Shown: positions 1 to 6,592 of the stretch, piece after piece
How the letters are laid out: the number at the start of each line of letters is the position of its first letter
How positions within the stretch are numbered: position 1 is the stretch's first letter
NCBI GenBank assembly: GCA_044360385.1
Contig: JBIKKK010000034.1
Span: 1 to 15,582, forward strand
From: Mxb001 sp044360385
GTDB lineage: Bacteria; Actinomycetota; Actinomycetes; S36-B12
DNA length: 15,582 nt
Direction: 5' to 3'
Position numbers and translations under genes: made by a program
Notes under the pieces: model-generated
What the model was told of the DNA's origin: nothing
Databases searched by the model: none
The model's input: only the letters and a program-made list of their open reading frames with translations

Positions 1-1149
1 GATCTTGCCACTGGGCAGCATCGGCAGGCTCGCGACTGGCACGACCTCGGGTCGCGCCGCGCCTCCCAGTCTCTCGGCGACGAGTGGTGCGATGGCCGTG
101 AGACCTGCGGGGTCCTCCATGACGACGAAGGCGACGAGGCGATGGCCCTGGCGTGGATCTGGCATCGCGACGACGGCGGCTTCGCGCACACCCAGCTCAC
201 TGAGGACGATGGCCTCGACCGCGCCGAGTGCGACGTTGACCCCGTGGACGGCGACGACGTCGTCGATGCGTCCCGTTATGCGCAGGCGACCGTCCACCCA
301 GTCACCGTGATCGGCGGTGCGGAATCGACGCTCGCTGCCCGCACCGCTGAACTCCGGGGACTCCCCGTGGTCTCTCCGGTATCCCGCGGCGACCTGCGGT
401 CCGACGACGTCGATGCGCTGGGTGTCTCCTTCAAGCTCGATGCGGATCCCGGGGAGGGGGACGCCGTCGTATACGCAGCCCCCCGTGGTCTCGGTCATGC
501 CGTACGTCGTCACGAGCCGGACACCCGCCTGGCGCGCACGTTCGGCGAGGTCGTCGGGTGTGGCGGCAGCGCCGACGAGCACGGTGGTCGCTCGCGTCAG
601 CCATGCGGTGGCCTCGAGCGAGGCGAGGATGTCGGCCAGCTGCGTGGGCACGATGGAGATCGCGAAGGGCTCCTCGACGCGCAGGGCGAGTAGATCGTCG
701 ACACGGAAGGCAGCGGCGCCCCCGACCGACGACAGGGCGTGCAGGGAGGTCCCGGCGAGGTGAGCGCGGACGATGGCGCCGAAGCCGCCGATCGAGGTCA
801 CCGGCAGGGCGAGGACCCACGAGCACGCGCGCAGTCCGGGGACGTGCGCCCAGGAGGCCTCCACGGCGGCACGCAGGTTGGCCCGCGTCACGAGGACGCC
901 GCGGGGTGCGCCGGTCGATCCGCTGGTGGCGGCGACCAAGGCGGTGTCGTCGTCCTCGACGGGCTCATTGGGGCGTACGCAGGCTCGCACCATCCGCGCG
1001 TAGTCCTCGCTCACATGCCGTGACGGCACCGGGATCAGCGTGAAGGGGGCGCCGTCGCCCTCCATGCGTGCCGCGAGGGCCGCGCGTGCCGCCTCGATCC
1101 CGGCCGGGCCGGGGGGCACGTCGACCGCACGCAGAGGGAGTGCCGCCAT
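1..1149 (-). CDS. menE: o-succinylbenzoate-CoA ligase (partial, 3' end cut by window edge)
   Basis: AMP-forming ligase that activates o-succinylbenzoate with ATP and CoA, the step before MenB ring closure. Reading the minus strand from ATG at 1149 gives 383 residues, open to the window edge. Seen: P-loop TSGSTGAPRG (75-84), YGMTET (216-221), FRTAD (277-281, normally TGD), GRIDDVV (293-299) and the C-terminal LPSGKI whose Lys382 is the family's catalytic lysine; only a few residues should be missing. The order of ANL motifs is complete. Odd points: the usual HHIAG/HISG stretch of MenE is TSIGG (119-123), with no histidine, and TGD is TAD. It diverges from menB across 72 bp. No Shine-Dalgarno precedes the start, but a TACTCT hexamer sits 7 nt upstream, suggesting leaderless translation. 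Another small acyl-CoA ligase is possible in principle, but the men context makes MenE much the best call. Confidence 0.93.
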   Translation of the reverse strand, partial: MAALPLRAVDVPPGPAGIEAARAALAARMEGDGAPFTLIPVPSRHVSEDYARMVRACVRPNEPVEDDDTALVAATSGSTGAPRGVLVTRANLRAAVEASWAHVPGLRACSWVLALPVTSIGGFGAIVRAHLAGTSLHALSSVGGAAAFRVDDLLALRVEEPFAISIVPTQLADILASLEATAWLTRATTVLVGAAATPDDLAERARQAGVRLVTTYGMTETTGGCVYDGVPLPGIRIELEGDTQRIDVVGPQVAAGYRRDHGESPEFSGAGSERRFRTADHGDWVDGRLRITGRIDDVVAVHGVNVALGAVEAIVLSELGVREAAVVAMPDPRQGHRLVAFVVMEDPAGLTAIAPLVAERLGGAARPEVVPVASLPMLPSGKI

Positions 1150-1156
1150 GCGGACG

Positions 1157-1162
1157 AGAGTA
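1157..1162 (-). promoter_or_regulatory. candidate -10 element for leaderless menE transcript
   Basis: On the minus strand the hexamer TACTCT fits the actinobacterial -10 pattern TANNNT and ends 7 nt before the menE ATG. This would place transcription start at or next to the start codon. There is no Shine-Dalgarno before menE, which fits. I see no good -35 element, so this rests on spacing alone. Confidence 0.4.
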
Positions 1163-1170
1163 GGCCTGAC

Positions 1171-1176
1171 TAGGTT
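1171..1176 (+). promoter_or_regulatory. candidate -10 element for menB
   Basis: TAGGTT fits TANNNT and would start transcription near 1183, just before the hairpin that begins at 1185. The matching -35 position falls over the menE start codon and has no recognisable consensus. If real, the menE and menB promoters are back to back and partly overlap. Confidence 0.25.
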
Positions 1177-1184
1177 TGGCGCTA

Positions 1185-1225
1185 CCGGTGATCCCCACCG
1201 GCCCACACGAAGGAGTCGCCGGTGG
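1185..1225 (+). promoter_or_regulatory. menB leader with two mutually exclusive hairpins
   Basis: CCGGTG at 1185-1190 pairs with CACCGG at 1196-1201 (6 bp, 5-nt loop). The same CACCGG lies inside CCACCGGC (1195-1202), which pairs perfectly with GCCGGTGG (1218-1225), an 8-bp stem. The second stem includes the GTG start codon (1222-1224), and its 15-nt loop (1203-1217) holds the Shine-Dalgarno AAGGAG (1210-1215). Upstream pairing would free the start site and downstream pairing would hide it. The pairings are seen directly; a regulatory role and any ligand or protein partner are inference. It matches no riboswitch class I know, and GC-rich sequence can give such stems by chance. Confidence 0.35.
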
Positions 1226-2166
1226 CGCAGGAGTTCGATTCCCGCAACCGATATCCCCTGCCGCCCGTCGTGGCTGAAGGATCGCCCGCCTTCACGGATC
1301 CGGGCTACTCGAGCATCGTCCCCGCGTGCGAGTGGGTGAGCGTCGGGGACTACGGCGATATCCGCTACGAGCACTCGACGGGGGACGCCGCCGGTATCGC
1401 CAAGATCACCATCGATCGCCCGCACAAGCGCAATGCCTTCCGGCCCCAGACGCTCTTCGAGATCTCCGATGCGCTCAATGAGGCGCGCGATGACGACAGC
1501 ATCGGCGTCATCATCCTCACCGGCCAAGGGGACTGGGCCTTCTGCAGCGGCGGCGACCAAATGATCCGCGGCGACGACGGCTACATCGGAGACGACGACG
1601 TCGCCAAGAAGGGCATCGGACGGCTCAACGTCCTCGACCTGCAGGTCCAGATCCGTCGCACGCCCAAGCCCGTCATCGCGATGATCGCGGGCTACGCCAT
1701 CGGCGGTGGTCACGTGCTGCATGTGGTCTGCGATCTGTCGATTGCCGCATCCAATGCACGCTTCGGTCAGACGGGGCCCAAGGTCGGCTCCTTCGACGGT
1801 GGCTACGGCTCGGGTCTGCTGGCGCGCACGATCGGGATGAAGCGCTCGCGCGAGGTGTGGATGCTCTGCCGGCAGTACGGTGCGGAGCAGGCCTACGACT
1901 GGGGGCTGGTCAACTCGGTCGTCCCGCTCGCTGATCTCGAGCGCGAGACCGTGGACTGGGCTCGGCAGATGCTTGCGCTCTCCCCACTGGCGCTGCGCAT
2001 GCTCAAGGCCTCGCACAACGCCGCCGACGACGGTCTCGCCGGTGTGCAGCAGTTGGCGGGTGACGCGACGCTGCTCTTCTACATGACGGAGGAGGCGCAG
2101 GAGGGCCGCGATGCCTATGCCCAGCGCCGCTCACCCGACTTCGCGAAGTTCCCGCGCCGCCCCTGA
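1222..2166 (+). CDS. menB: 1,4-dihydroxy-2-naphthoyl-CoA synthase
   Basis: Crotonase-family enzyme that closes the second ring, turning o-succinylbenzoyl-CoA into 1,4-dihydroxy-2-naphthoyl-CoA in the cytosol. It has 314 residues, the length I recall for M. tuberculosis MenB. Seen: CoA and oxyanion region CSGGDQ (108-113) and IGGGH (160-164), the MenB signature GSFDGGYGS (189-197) with Asp192 and Ser197 at the spacing of catalytic Asp185 and Ser190 of the M. tuberculosis enzyme, and Tyr287 in FYMTEEA, matching its catalytic tyrosine. The C-terminal DFAKFPRRP tail is typical. The GTG start is set by AAGGAG at 1210-1215, 6 nt upstream. It leads the menB-menC-menD group; menC follows after 5 bp. 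The start codon can be buried in a leader hairpin. Confidence 0.97.
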   Translation: MAQEFDSRNRYPLPPVVAEGSPAFTDPGYSSIVPACEWVSVGDYGDIRYEHSTGDAAGIAKITIDRPHKRNAFRPQTLFEISDALNEARDDDSIGVIILTGQGDWAFCSGGDQMIRGDDGYIGDDDVAKKGIGRLNVLDLQVQIRRTPKPVIAMIAGYAIGGGHVLHVVCDLSIAASNARFGQTGPKVGSFDGGYGSGLLARTIGMKRSREVWMLCRQYGAEQAYDWGLVNSVVPLADLERETVDWARQMLALSPLALRMLKASHNAADDGLAGVQQLAGDATLLFYMTEEAQEGRDAYAQRRSPDFAKFPRRP

Positions 2167-2171
2167 TCGAC

Positions 2172-3194
2172 GTGGACGTCACACTCTCCGACATCCTGCG
2201 CGATGCCGTCCCCTACGCCCTGCCGCTGACGCGACGCTTCCGCGGCATTGACGTGCGCGAGGGCATGCTCATCCGAGGTCCAAGCGGATGGGGCGACTTC
2301 GCGCCCTTCGACGACTATGCGCCGCGGGGGTGCGCGCTCTGGCTGGCCTCGGCCGTCGAAGCGGCCTTCGGCACCTGGCCCGAGCCGCGTCGGGAGATCG
2401 TGCCTGTCAACGCCATCATCCCGGCCGTCTCCGCCCAGGATGCGGCTGCGCTGGCGCGCCAGGCGGTGCTGGAGCACGGGTGCACGACAATCAAAGTCAA
2501 GGTCGCCGCGATGGGTGAGGTGCTCGCCGACGACGAGGCGCGGGTGGCAGCCATCCGCGACGCCGCCGACAGTGCGCTGGCGTCCGAGGGCGGCGGCACC
2601 GCAAGCATCCGCCTCGATGCCAATGGCGGCTGGTCGGCCGACGATGCAGCGCGCGCACTCGGCCGCCTCGGTGCCTACGGCATCGAGTACGTCGAGCAGC
2701 CGTGCGCGACGGTCGATGAGACGCTCGTCCTCCGGCGTGTCATCGACCTGCCCATTGCCCTCGACGAGTCCGTGCGCTTCGGCGATCCGCGCGCCTTCGA
2801 GGCCGCCGACATCGTCATCCTCAAGGCTGCGCCTCTCGGCGGTGTGGCCGCGGCGCTCGAGTTGGCTCGATCGTGGGGCGGCCCCGTCGTGGTGAGCGGC
2901 TCCCTGGATTCCGCCGTGGGGCTGGTGAGCGGACTCGCACTCGCCGCCGCGCTCACGGGTGATCCGCCCGCGTGCGGCCTGGGCACCGGCACGCTGCTCG
3001 CCCGCGACGTCATCGCCCCACCGCTGGTGCCCTTCCAGGGCCATATGCCCGTCGAGCGAGTGGCCCCGGACCTCGACGCGCTCATGGCCGCGCGCGATCT
3101 CATCGGTGACCAGCGCGCGCGCTGGTGGCGTCAGCGCCTCGTCGATGCGTGGGAGTCCGGCGGTGCCGGACTCGTCGAAGCCCTCGACGCGTGA
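2172..3194 (+). CDS. menC: o-succinylbenzoate synthase
   Basis: Enolase-superfamily enzyme that dehydrates SHCHC to o-succinylbenzoate. The 340 residues show the superfamily residues in order: IKVKVA with the Lys108/Lys110 KxK pair, metal ligands Asp149 (in LDANGGW), Glu175 (in EYVEQP) and Asp198 (in ALDES), and the second catalytic lysine Lys218 (in VILKAAPLGG). The N-terminal half forms the capping domain. This pattern is that of actinobacterial OSBS; related enolase-superfamily members share parts of it, but the position between menB and menD settles the role. The GTG start lies 5 bp after the menB stop with no visible Shine-Dalgarno, so translation probably depends on ribosomes finishing menB. 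menD begins 12 bp downstream. Confidence 0.95.
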   Translation: MDVTLSDILRDAVPYALPLTRRFRGIDVREGMLIRGPSGWGDFAPFDDYAPRGCALWLASAVEAAFGTWPEPRREIVPVNAIIPAVSAQDAAALARQAVLEHGCTTIKVKVAAMGEVLADDEARVAAIRDAADSALASEGGGTASIRLDANGGWSADDAARALGRLGAYGIEYVEQPCATVDETLVLRRVIDLPIALDESVRFGDPRAFEAADIVILKAAPLGGVAAALELARSWGGPVVVSGSLDSAVGLVSGLALAAALTGDPPACGLGTGTLLARDVIAPPLVPFQGHMPVERVAPDLDALMAARDLIGDQRARWWRQRLVDAWESGGAGLVEALDA

Positions 3195-3206
3195 GAGCCT
3201 TCCCGG

Positions 3207-4871
3207 ATGCTGTTCTCGTCGCCCCGAATGGCTGTCGCCATCCTCGAGGAGCTGCTCGCGGGCGGCGTGCGCGATGTCGTGCTGGCGCCAGGCTCAAGGT
3301 CCGCCCCGATCTCCCTCGCCCTGGCCGATGCTGAGCGGCAAGGGCTCGTGCACCTGCATGTGCGGATCGACGAGCGCAGTGCCGCCTATCTCGCACTTGG
3401 CCTTGCGCGCGGCTCGGGTGCCCCCGTGGCCGTCGTGACCACATCCGGCACCGCAGCGGTCAACCTCCATCCGGCCATCGTGGAGGCGGCGTACTCCGGT
3501 GTCCCCATCGTGGCGGTCACAGCGGATCGCCCCGGTGCTATGCGGGGGAGCGGGGCCAACCAGACAATCGATCAGCGTGACCTCTTCGGTGACGACGTGG
3601 TCGCGTGCCTTGATCTCGAGGGCCTCGACGAGTCTGATCTCCGACGCGTCGTCGCTGACGCACTCGATCTCGCGTTCCTCGACCAGCCCGGGCCGCTCCA
3701 CCTCAACGTCCCCCTCAGCGAGCCGCTGGTCGCGACGGGCGCTCACGCCATCGGCCAGGTGCAGGCGCGCACTCGGGATCCGCGGTCGACGCGAGAGCGC
3801 CCAGAAATGTCGACACTGCTCCCCGCGGGAGTGAATGCCACCCGGGGCCTGCTCATCGCGGGCGACTTCGACGACCCTGTCGTGCGCGCGGATGCCGCTG
3901 CTCTCGCGGAGTCCCTGGGCTGGCCCATCGTGAGCGAGCCCTCGGGCAATCTCTCCTCGCATGCCTTGGCCCTGAGGCACGGCCCGCTGCTTCTCGGCGG
4001 TGCCGCCGATCGCGAACTCATCCCCGACGTGGTCGTCACGGTCGGTCGCGTGGGTCTGCATCGATCGGTAGCCGCCGTGATCCGCGCGGCACGCGTGCAC
4101 ATCGCGGTGGATGTCCCGCCCCGACTCGGCCGTGTCGATCCACTGCGGACGGCGAGTGTGGTCGTCGACGCGGTGCCCGTAGTCGGTGGCGGCATCCCGG
4201 ATCCCGCGTGGGCAGCGCGCTGGGCCGCGGCTGACGCTGTCGCAGCGCTTGCTGTCGGCAGTTCACTGGACACCGGGCAGCTCACGGGCCCGGCGGTCGC
4301 GCGCATCGTCGCGCAGCACGCAGGACCTGAGGACCTGCTCGTGGTGGGTGCGTCCTGGCCGGTGCGCCACGTGTCGTCCTACGCCGGGTCGCTCGCAGCG
4401 ACCTGCATCGGCAATCGCGGCACGTCGGGGATCGACGGCGTGATGTCGACGGCCTGGGGTGCAGCCCTCACGCGATCGGGCGGGACGACGTATGCACTGA
4501 TCGGCGACCTCACCGCGATCTATGACCGAAATGGATTGCTGGCGCCGGCGAGCGAGCCGCGACCGCGCCTCGACTACGTCGTCATCGACAACGACGGCGG
4601 CGGGATCTTCTCCTCCCTCGAGCAGGGGGCGCCGGAGTTCGCCGCCGACTTCGAGCGGGTCTTCGGCACGCCGCATGGAGCGGACCTCGGCACTCTCCTG
4701 GCCGCGCCGGGCATCGAGGTGACCACGGTCGACTCTGCGGCAGGTCTGCGCAGTGCACTGGAGCGACCCGCAGAGGGCGTGCGCGTCATCGTCGCTCGAT
4801 GCGCTGCGCGTGCTGATGAGGCGGATCTCATCCGCTCCGTGCAGGCAGCTGTCGACGCTGCGCTCAGCTGA
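3207..4871 (+). CDS. menD: SEPHCHC synthase (2-oxoglutarate decarboxylase, ThDP-dependent)
   Basis: Thiamine-diphosphate enzyme that decarboxylates 2-oxoglutarate and adds the unit to isochorismate, the first committed menaquinone step. It has 554 residues, a normal MenD length. Seen: VVLAPGSRSAPISLAL (24-39), catalytic Glu56 in RIDERSAA, TTSGTAAVNL (78-87), DRPG and GANQTIDQRDLFG (107-128), and the ThDP/metal motif from GDL (433-435) to NDGGGIF (462-468). Recalled alignment to M. tuberculosis MenD suggests that two of the three arginines binding the feedback inhibitor DHNA are kept (Arg286, Arg306), while the third falls at Gly98. The ATG follows menC by 12 bp with a weak ribosome-binding site. 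The gene ends tail to tail with the minus-strand fusion gene, overlapping it by 8 bp, so no terminator separates them. Confidence 0.97.
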   Translation: MLFSSPRMAVAILEELLAGGVRDVVLAPGSRSAPISLALADAERQGLVHLHVRIDERSAAYLALGLARGSGAPVAVVTTSGTAAVNLHPAIVEAAYSGVPIVAVTADRPGAMRGSGANQTIDQRDLFGDDVVACLDLEGLDESDLRRVVADALDLAFLDQPGPLHLNVPLSEPLVATGAHAIGQVQARTRDPRSTRERPEMSTLLPAGVNATRGLLIAGDFDDPVVRADAAALAESLGWPIVSEPSGNLSSHALALRHGPLLLGGAADRELIPDVVVTVGRVGLHRSVAAVIRAARVHIAVDVPPRLGRVDPLRTASVVVDAVPVVGGGIPDPAWAARWAAADAVAALAVGSSLDTGQLTGPAVARIVAQHAGPEDLLVVGASWPVRHVSSYAGSLAATCIGNRGTSGIDGVMSTAWGAALTRSGGTTYALIGDLTAIYDRNGLLAPASEPRPRLDYVVIDNDGGGIFSSLEQGAPEFAADFERVFGTPHGADLGTLLAAPGIEVTTVDSAAGLRSALERPAEGVRVIVARCAARADEADLIRSVQAAVDAALS

Positions 4872-4874
4872 GCG
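4861..4874. repeat. 14-bp palindrome holding both convergent stop codons
   Basis: CGCTCAGCTGAGCG is perfectly self-complementary. The menD stop TGA (4869-4871) and the stop of the facing gene (TGA read at 4866-4864) both lie in it, so both proteins end in Leu-Ser encoded by the same DNA read from either side. It has no spacer or T-tract and does not look like an intrinsic terminator. Confidence 0.9.
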
Positions 4875-6537
4875 GCGCGGTCAAGCGCACGATCGACGCG
4901 CCGAGATCGGGGTCGGTGCCGCGGGTCCAGTCGAGGTCGAGTCTCTCGAGGAGACGCACCATGCCGGTGTTGCTCGCGAGCACGAGCGCGAGGACCTCGT
5001 CGAAGCCCTGTCGTCGCGCGAGATCGACGAGGTGCTGCAGGAGTCGGCCGCCGAGCCCGCGGCCCTGCCATGCATCCTCGACGATCACCGCGATCTCCGC
5101 GGTCGATGTCTCCTCGGGGCGATCGGGGAAGACATTGCCGAGGCCGACGATGTCGCCCCTCCAGTTGACGGCGACGAGTGTCGCGCCGCGGTGACCGCCG
5201 GCGACCCGACGCAGCTGGTCCTCGCGCCAGTCCGTGTGGGGGGTGAAGTAGCGCTGGTAGCGCGTCGCCTCGGATGAGCGTGCGTGCATATCAGCGACAC
5301 CCTCGGCATCCTCGGGGCGCGCGAGACGGATGACCACCTGCGTCCCATCGCGCAGGTACTCCACCCAGCCGAAGCCACCCGCGCCCGCGGGTGCACTCGC
5401 GACGGCGTCGACCAGCCGGAGCAGCGCCGAAGCGCGGGCGCGCTCTACGGCGGCGAAGGGAGCGCCATCACGGTGGAGGACGACGTGGTGGTCCGGCGTC
5501 CACTGCAGGCGCATGACGTCGCTGGCAGCATCGTCGCCCTCGGTCGCCGGCTCGACGGTCCACGAATCCGCCAGCACGAGTTCTGCAGCGGCGCGGGGCG
5601 CGCGCTCGGGATGCACCACGAGTTCCGCGGCTGCGTCGAGAACGCGGGCGATGAGGTCGTGCTCGTCCTCCGGCACCCCGGGCGCGGCGAGGACGCGGTG
5701 CCCGGCGGTCGCGAGGGCGCGCGTGAGGTCGTCGCGCTCGAGCGCGGTCGGCGCCGAGCAGATGAGGTCGATGAGCTGCGTGCCGTCGTCTTGCGCGTGC
5801 GTGAAGAGCGTGATGACTTCCGCTCCGATGAGCGCAAGGACTCGCAGTACGCGGGCGGTCGCGGCCGGAGTGGCCGGGGCGACCACTCGGATGCGCCAGG
5901 GACGCGTGGCGCCGTCGTAGTCGCGACCCCTCGGATCAATCGCCGCCAGGGACTCGAGCAGTCGTGACGTGAGGCGCACCCACGCCGCTGCCTCGACAGG
6001 CCGCGGTGTCAGGCCGTCGAGTAGGGCGAGACCCGCACCCACCGCGAGGAGATGCAGGGTCGCTGCGTCGTCATCGATCGTGGAGTCGACGCCGCCCTCG
6101 CCGCGGAGTTGGCGGACGACGGTGCGCGCCGCATCCCAGCGCATCGCCACGCGCTCGCGCACCACCTGGGCCAGCTGGTCATCGAACGGCGCGAGAGCCG
6201 TGGCCTGGAGCTCCATGACATCCCACACTGACGCGGGCGCGCCGAAGGCCTCACGGGCCGCAGCCAGGATCGTCTGGAGTGCTTCCCCTCGGGCCTCGGC
6301 GGACTGTGCCTGCTCCTGCAGCCGCTGCGAAGTAGGTGGGAAGGGCAGCGCCTCGGTGACGAGGGCGAGGAGTGAACTGCGGCTGTCGGCGATGGCATGG
6401 ACCGAGCGGGTGGCCACGTCCGCGGCCACGGCGACGTCACGGCGCGATGTGGCCGCGACGCCGACATCTTCGAAGAGTTCGTGCGCGGCGGCGAGGATGC
6501 GTCGTCGTCGCTCGATACGCGCGGCGCTCTCACTCAT
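4864..6537 (-). CDS. TetR-type regulator / ACT-like / GNAT acetyltransferase fusion
   Basis: A 557-residue protein with at least three parts. Residues 10-63 look like a TetR helix-turn-helix (helix ILAAAHELFEDVG, then DVAVAADVATRSV), but the usual Y-HF and SKE positions are VHAI and DSRSS, so it is divergent. Residues 70-200 are helical, like a TetR ligand/dimer domain. Residues 214-285 (from RIRVVAPATPA) follow the alternating strand-helix pattern of an ACT domain, with Ala in place of the usual ligand-loop Gly. After a linker, residues 395-557 are a GNAT domain starting IRLARPEDA and carrying acetyl-CoA motif QGRGLGGRLL (491-500) and Glu481. Actinobacterial ACT-GNAT lysine acetyltransferases (AAPatA type) are known; a TetR head on one is unfamiliar to me. 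The start is firm because an in-frame TAG lies 9 nt upstream. It follows menF by 55 bp on the same strand. The substrate is unknown. Confidence 0.8.
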   Translation of the reverse strand: MSESAARIERRRRILAAAHELFEDVGVAATSRRDVAVAADVATRSVHAIADSRSSLLALVTEALPFPPTSQRLQEQAQSAEARGEALQTILAAAREAFGAPASVWDVMELQATALAPFDDQLAQVVRERVAMRWDAARTVVRQLRGEGGVDSTIDDDAATLHLLAVGAGLALLDGLTPRPVEAAAWVRLTSRLLESLAAIDPRGRDYDGATRPWRIRVVAPATPAATARVLRVLALIGAEVITLFTHAQDDGTQLIDLICSAPTALERDDLTRALATAGHRVLAAPGVPEDEHDLIARVLDAAAELVVHPERAPRAAAELVLADSWTVEPATEGDDAASDVMRLQWTPDHHVVLHRDGAPFAAVERARASALLRLVDAVASAPAGAGGFGWVEYLRDGTQVVIRLARPEDAEGVADMHARSSEATRYQRYFTPHTDWREDQLRRVAGGHRGATLVAVNWRGDIVGLGNVFPDRPEETSTAEIAVIVEDAWQGRGLGGRLLQHLVDLARRQGFDEVLALVLASNTGMVRLLERLDLDWTRGTDPDLGASIVRLTAPLS

Positions 6538-6543
6538 GGCCCC

Positions 6544-6573
6544 AGCCTAGGTGCGAGCTGGCTGCTCCGTGAA
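6544..6573 (-). promoter_or_regulatory. candidate leaderless promoter of the TetR-ACT-GNAT gene
   Basis: On the minus strand TTCACG (6573-6568, four of six matches to TTGACA) and TAGGCT (6549-6544, fits TANNNT) are separated by 18 bp. The ATG at 6537 follows the -10 by 6 nt, so the transcript would begin at the start codon. No Shine-Dalgarno is present. The gene could be transcribed from here apart from menF. Confidence 0.45.
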
Positions 6574-6581
6574 TTCCGTGA
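6566..6581. repeat. 7-bp direct repeat in the promoter region
   Basis: TCCGTGA occurs at 6566-6572 and again at 6575-6581, 9 bp apart, covering the candidate -35 of the fusion gene. A repeated site over a -35 could be an operator, for example for the protein's own TetR domain. TetR sites are usually inverted rather than direct repeats, so this is weak. Confidence 0.25.
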
Positions 6582-6592
6582 GAGTCGGGGGA

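Noticed and set aside
2115..3044. A 309-codon minus-strand open frame opposite menC
   Set aside because: It mirrors menC codons and shows no domain; menC carries the complete enolase-superfamily residues.
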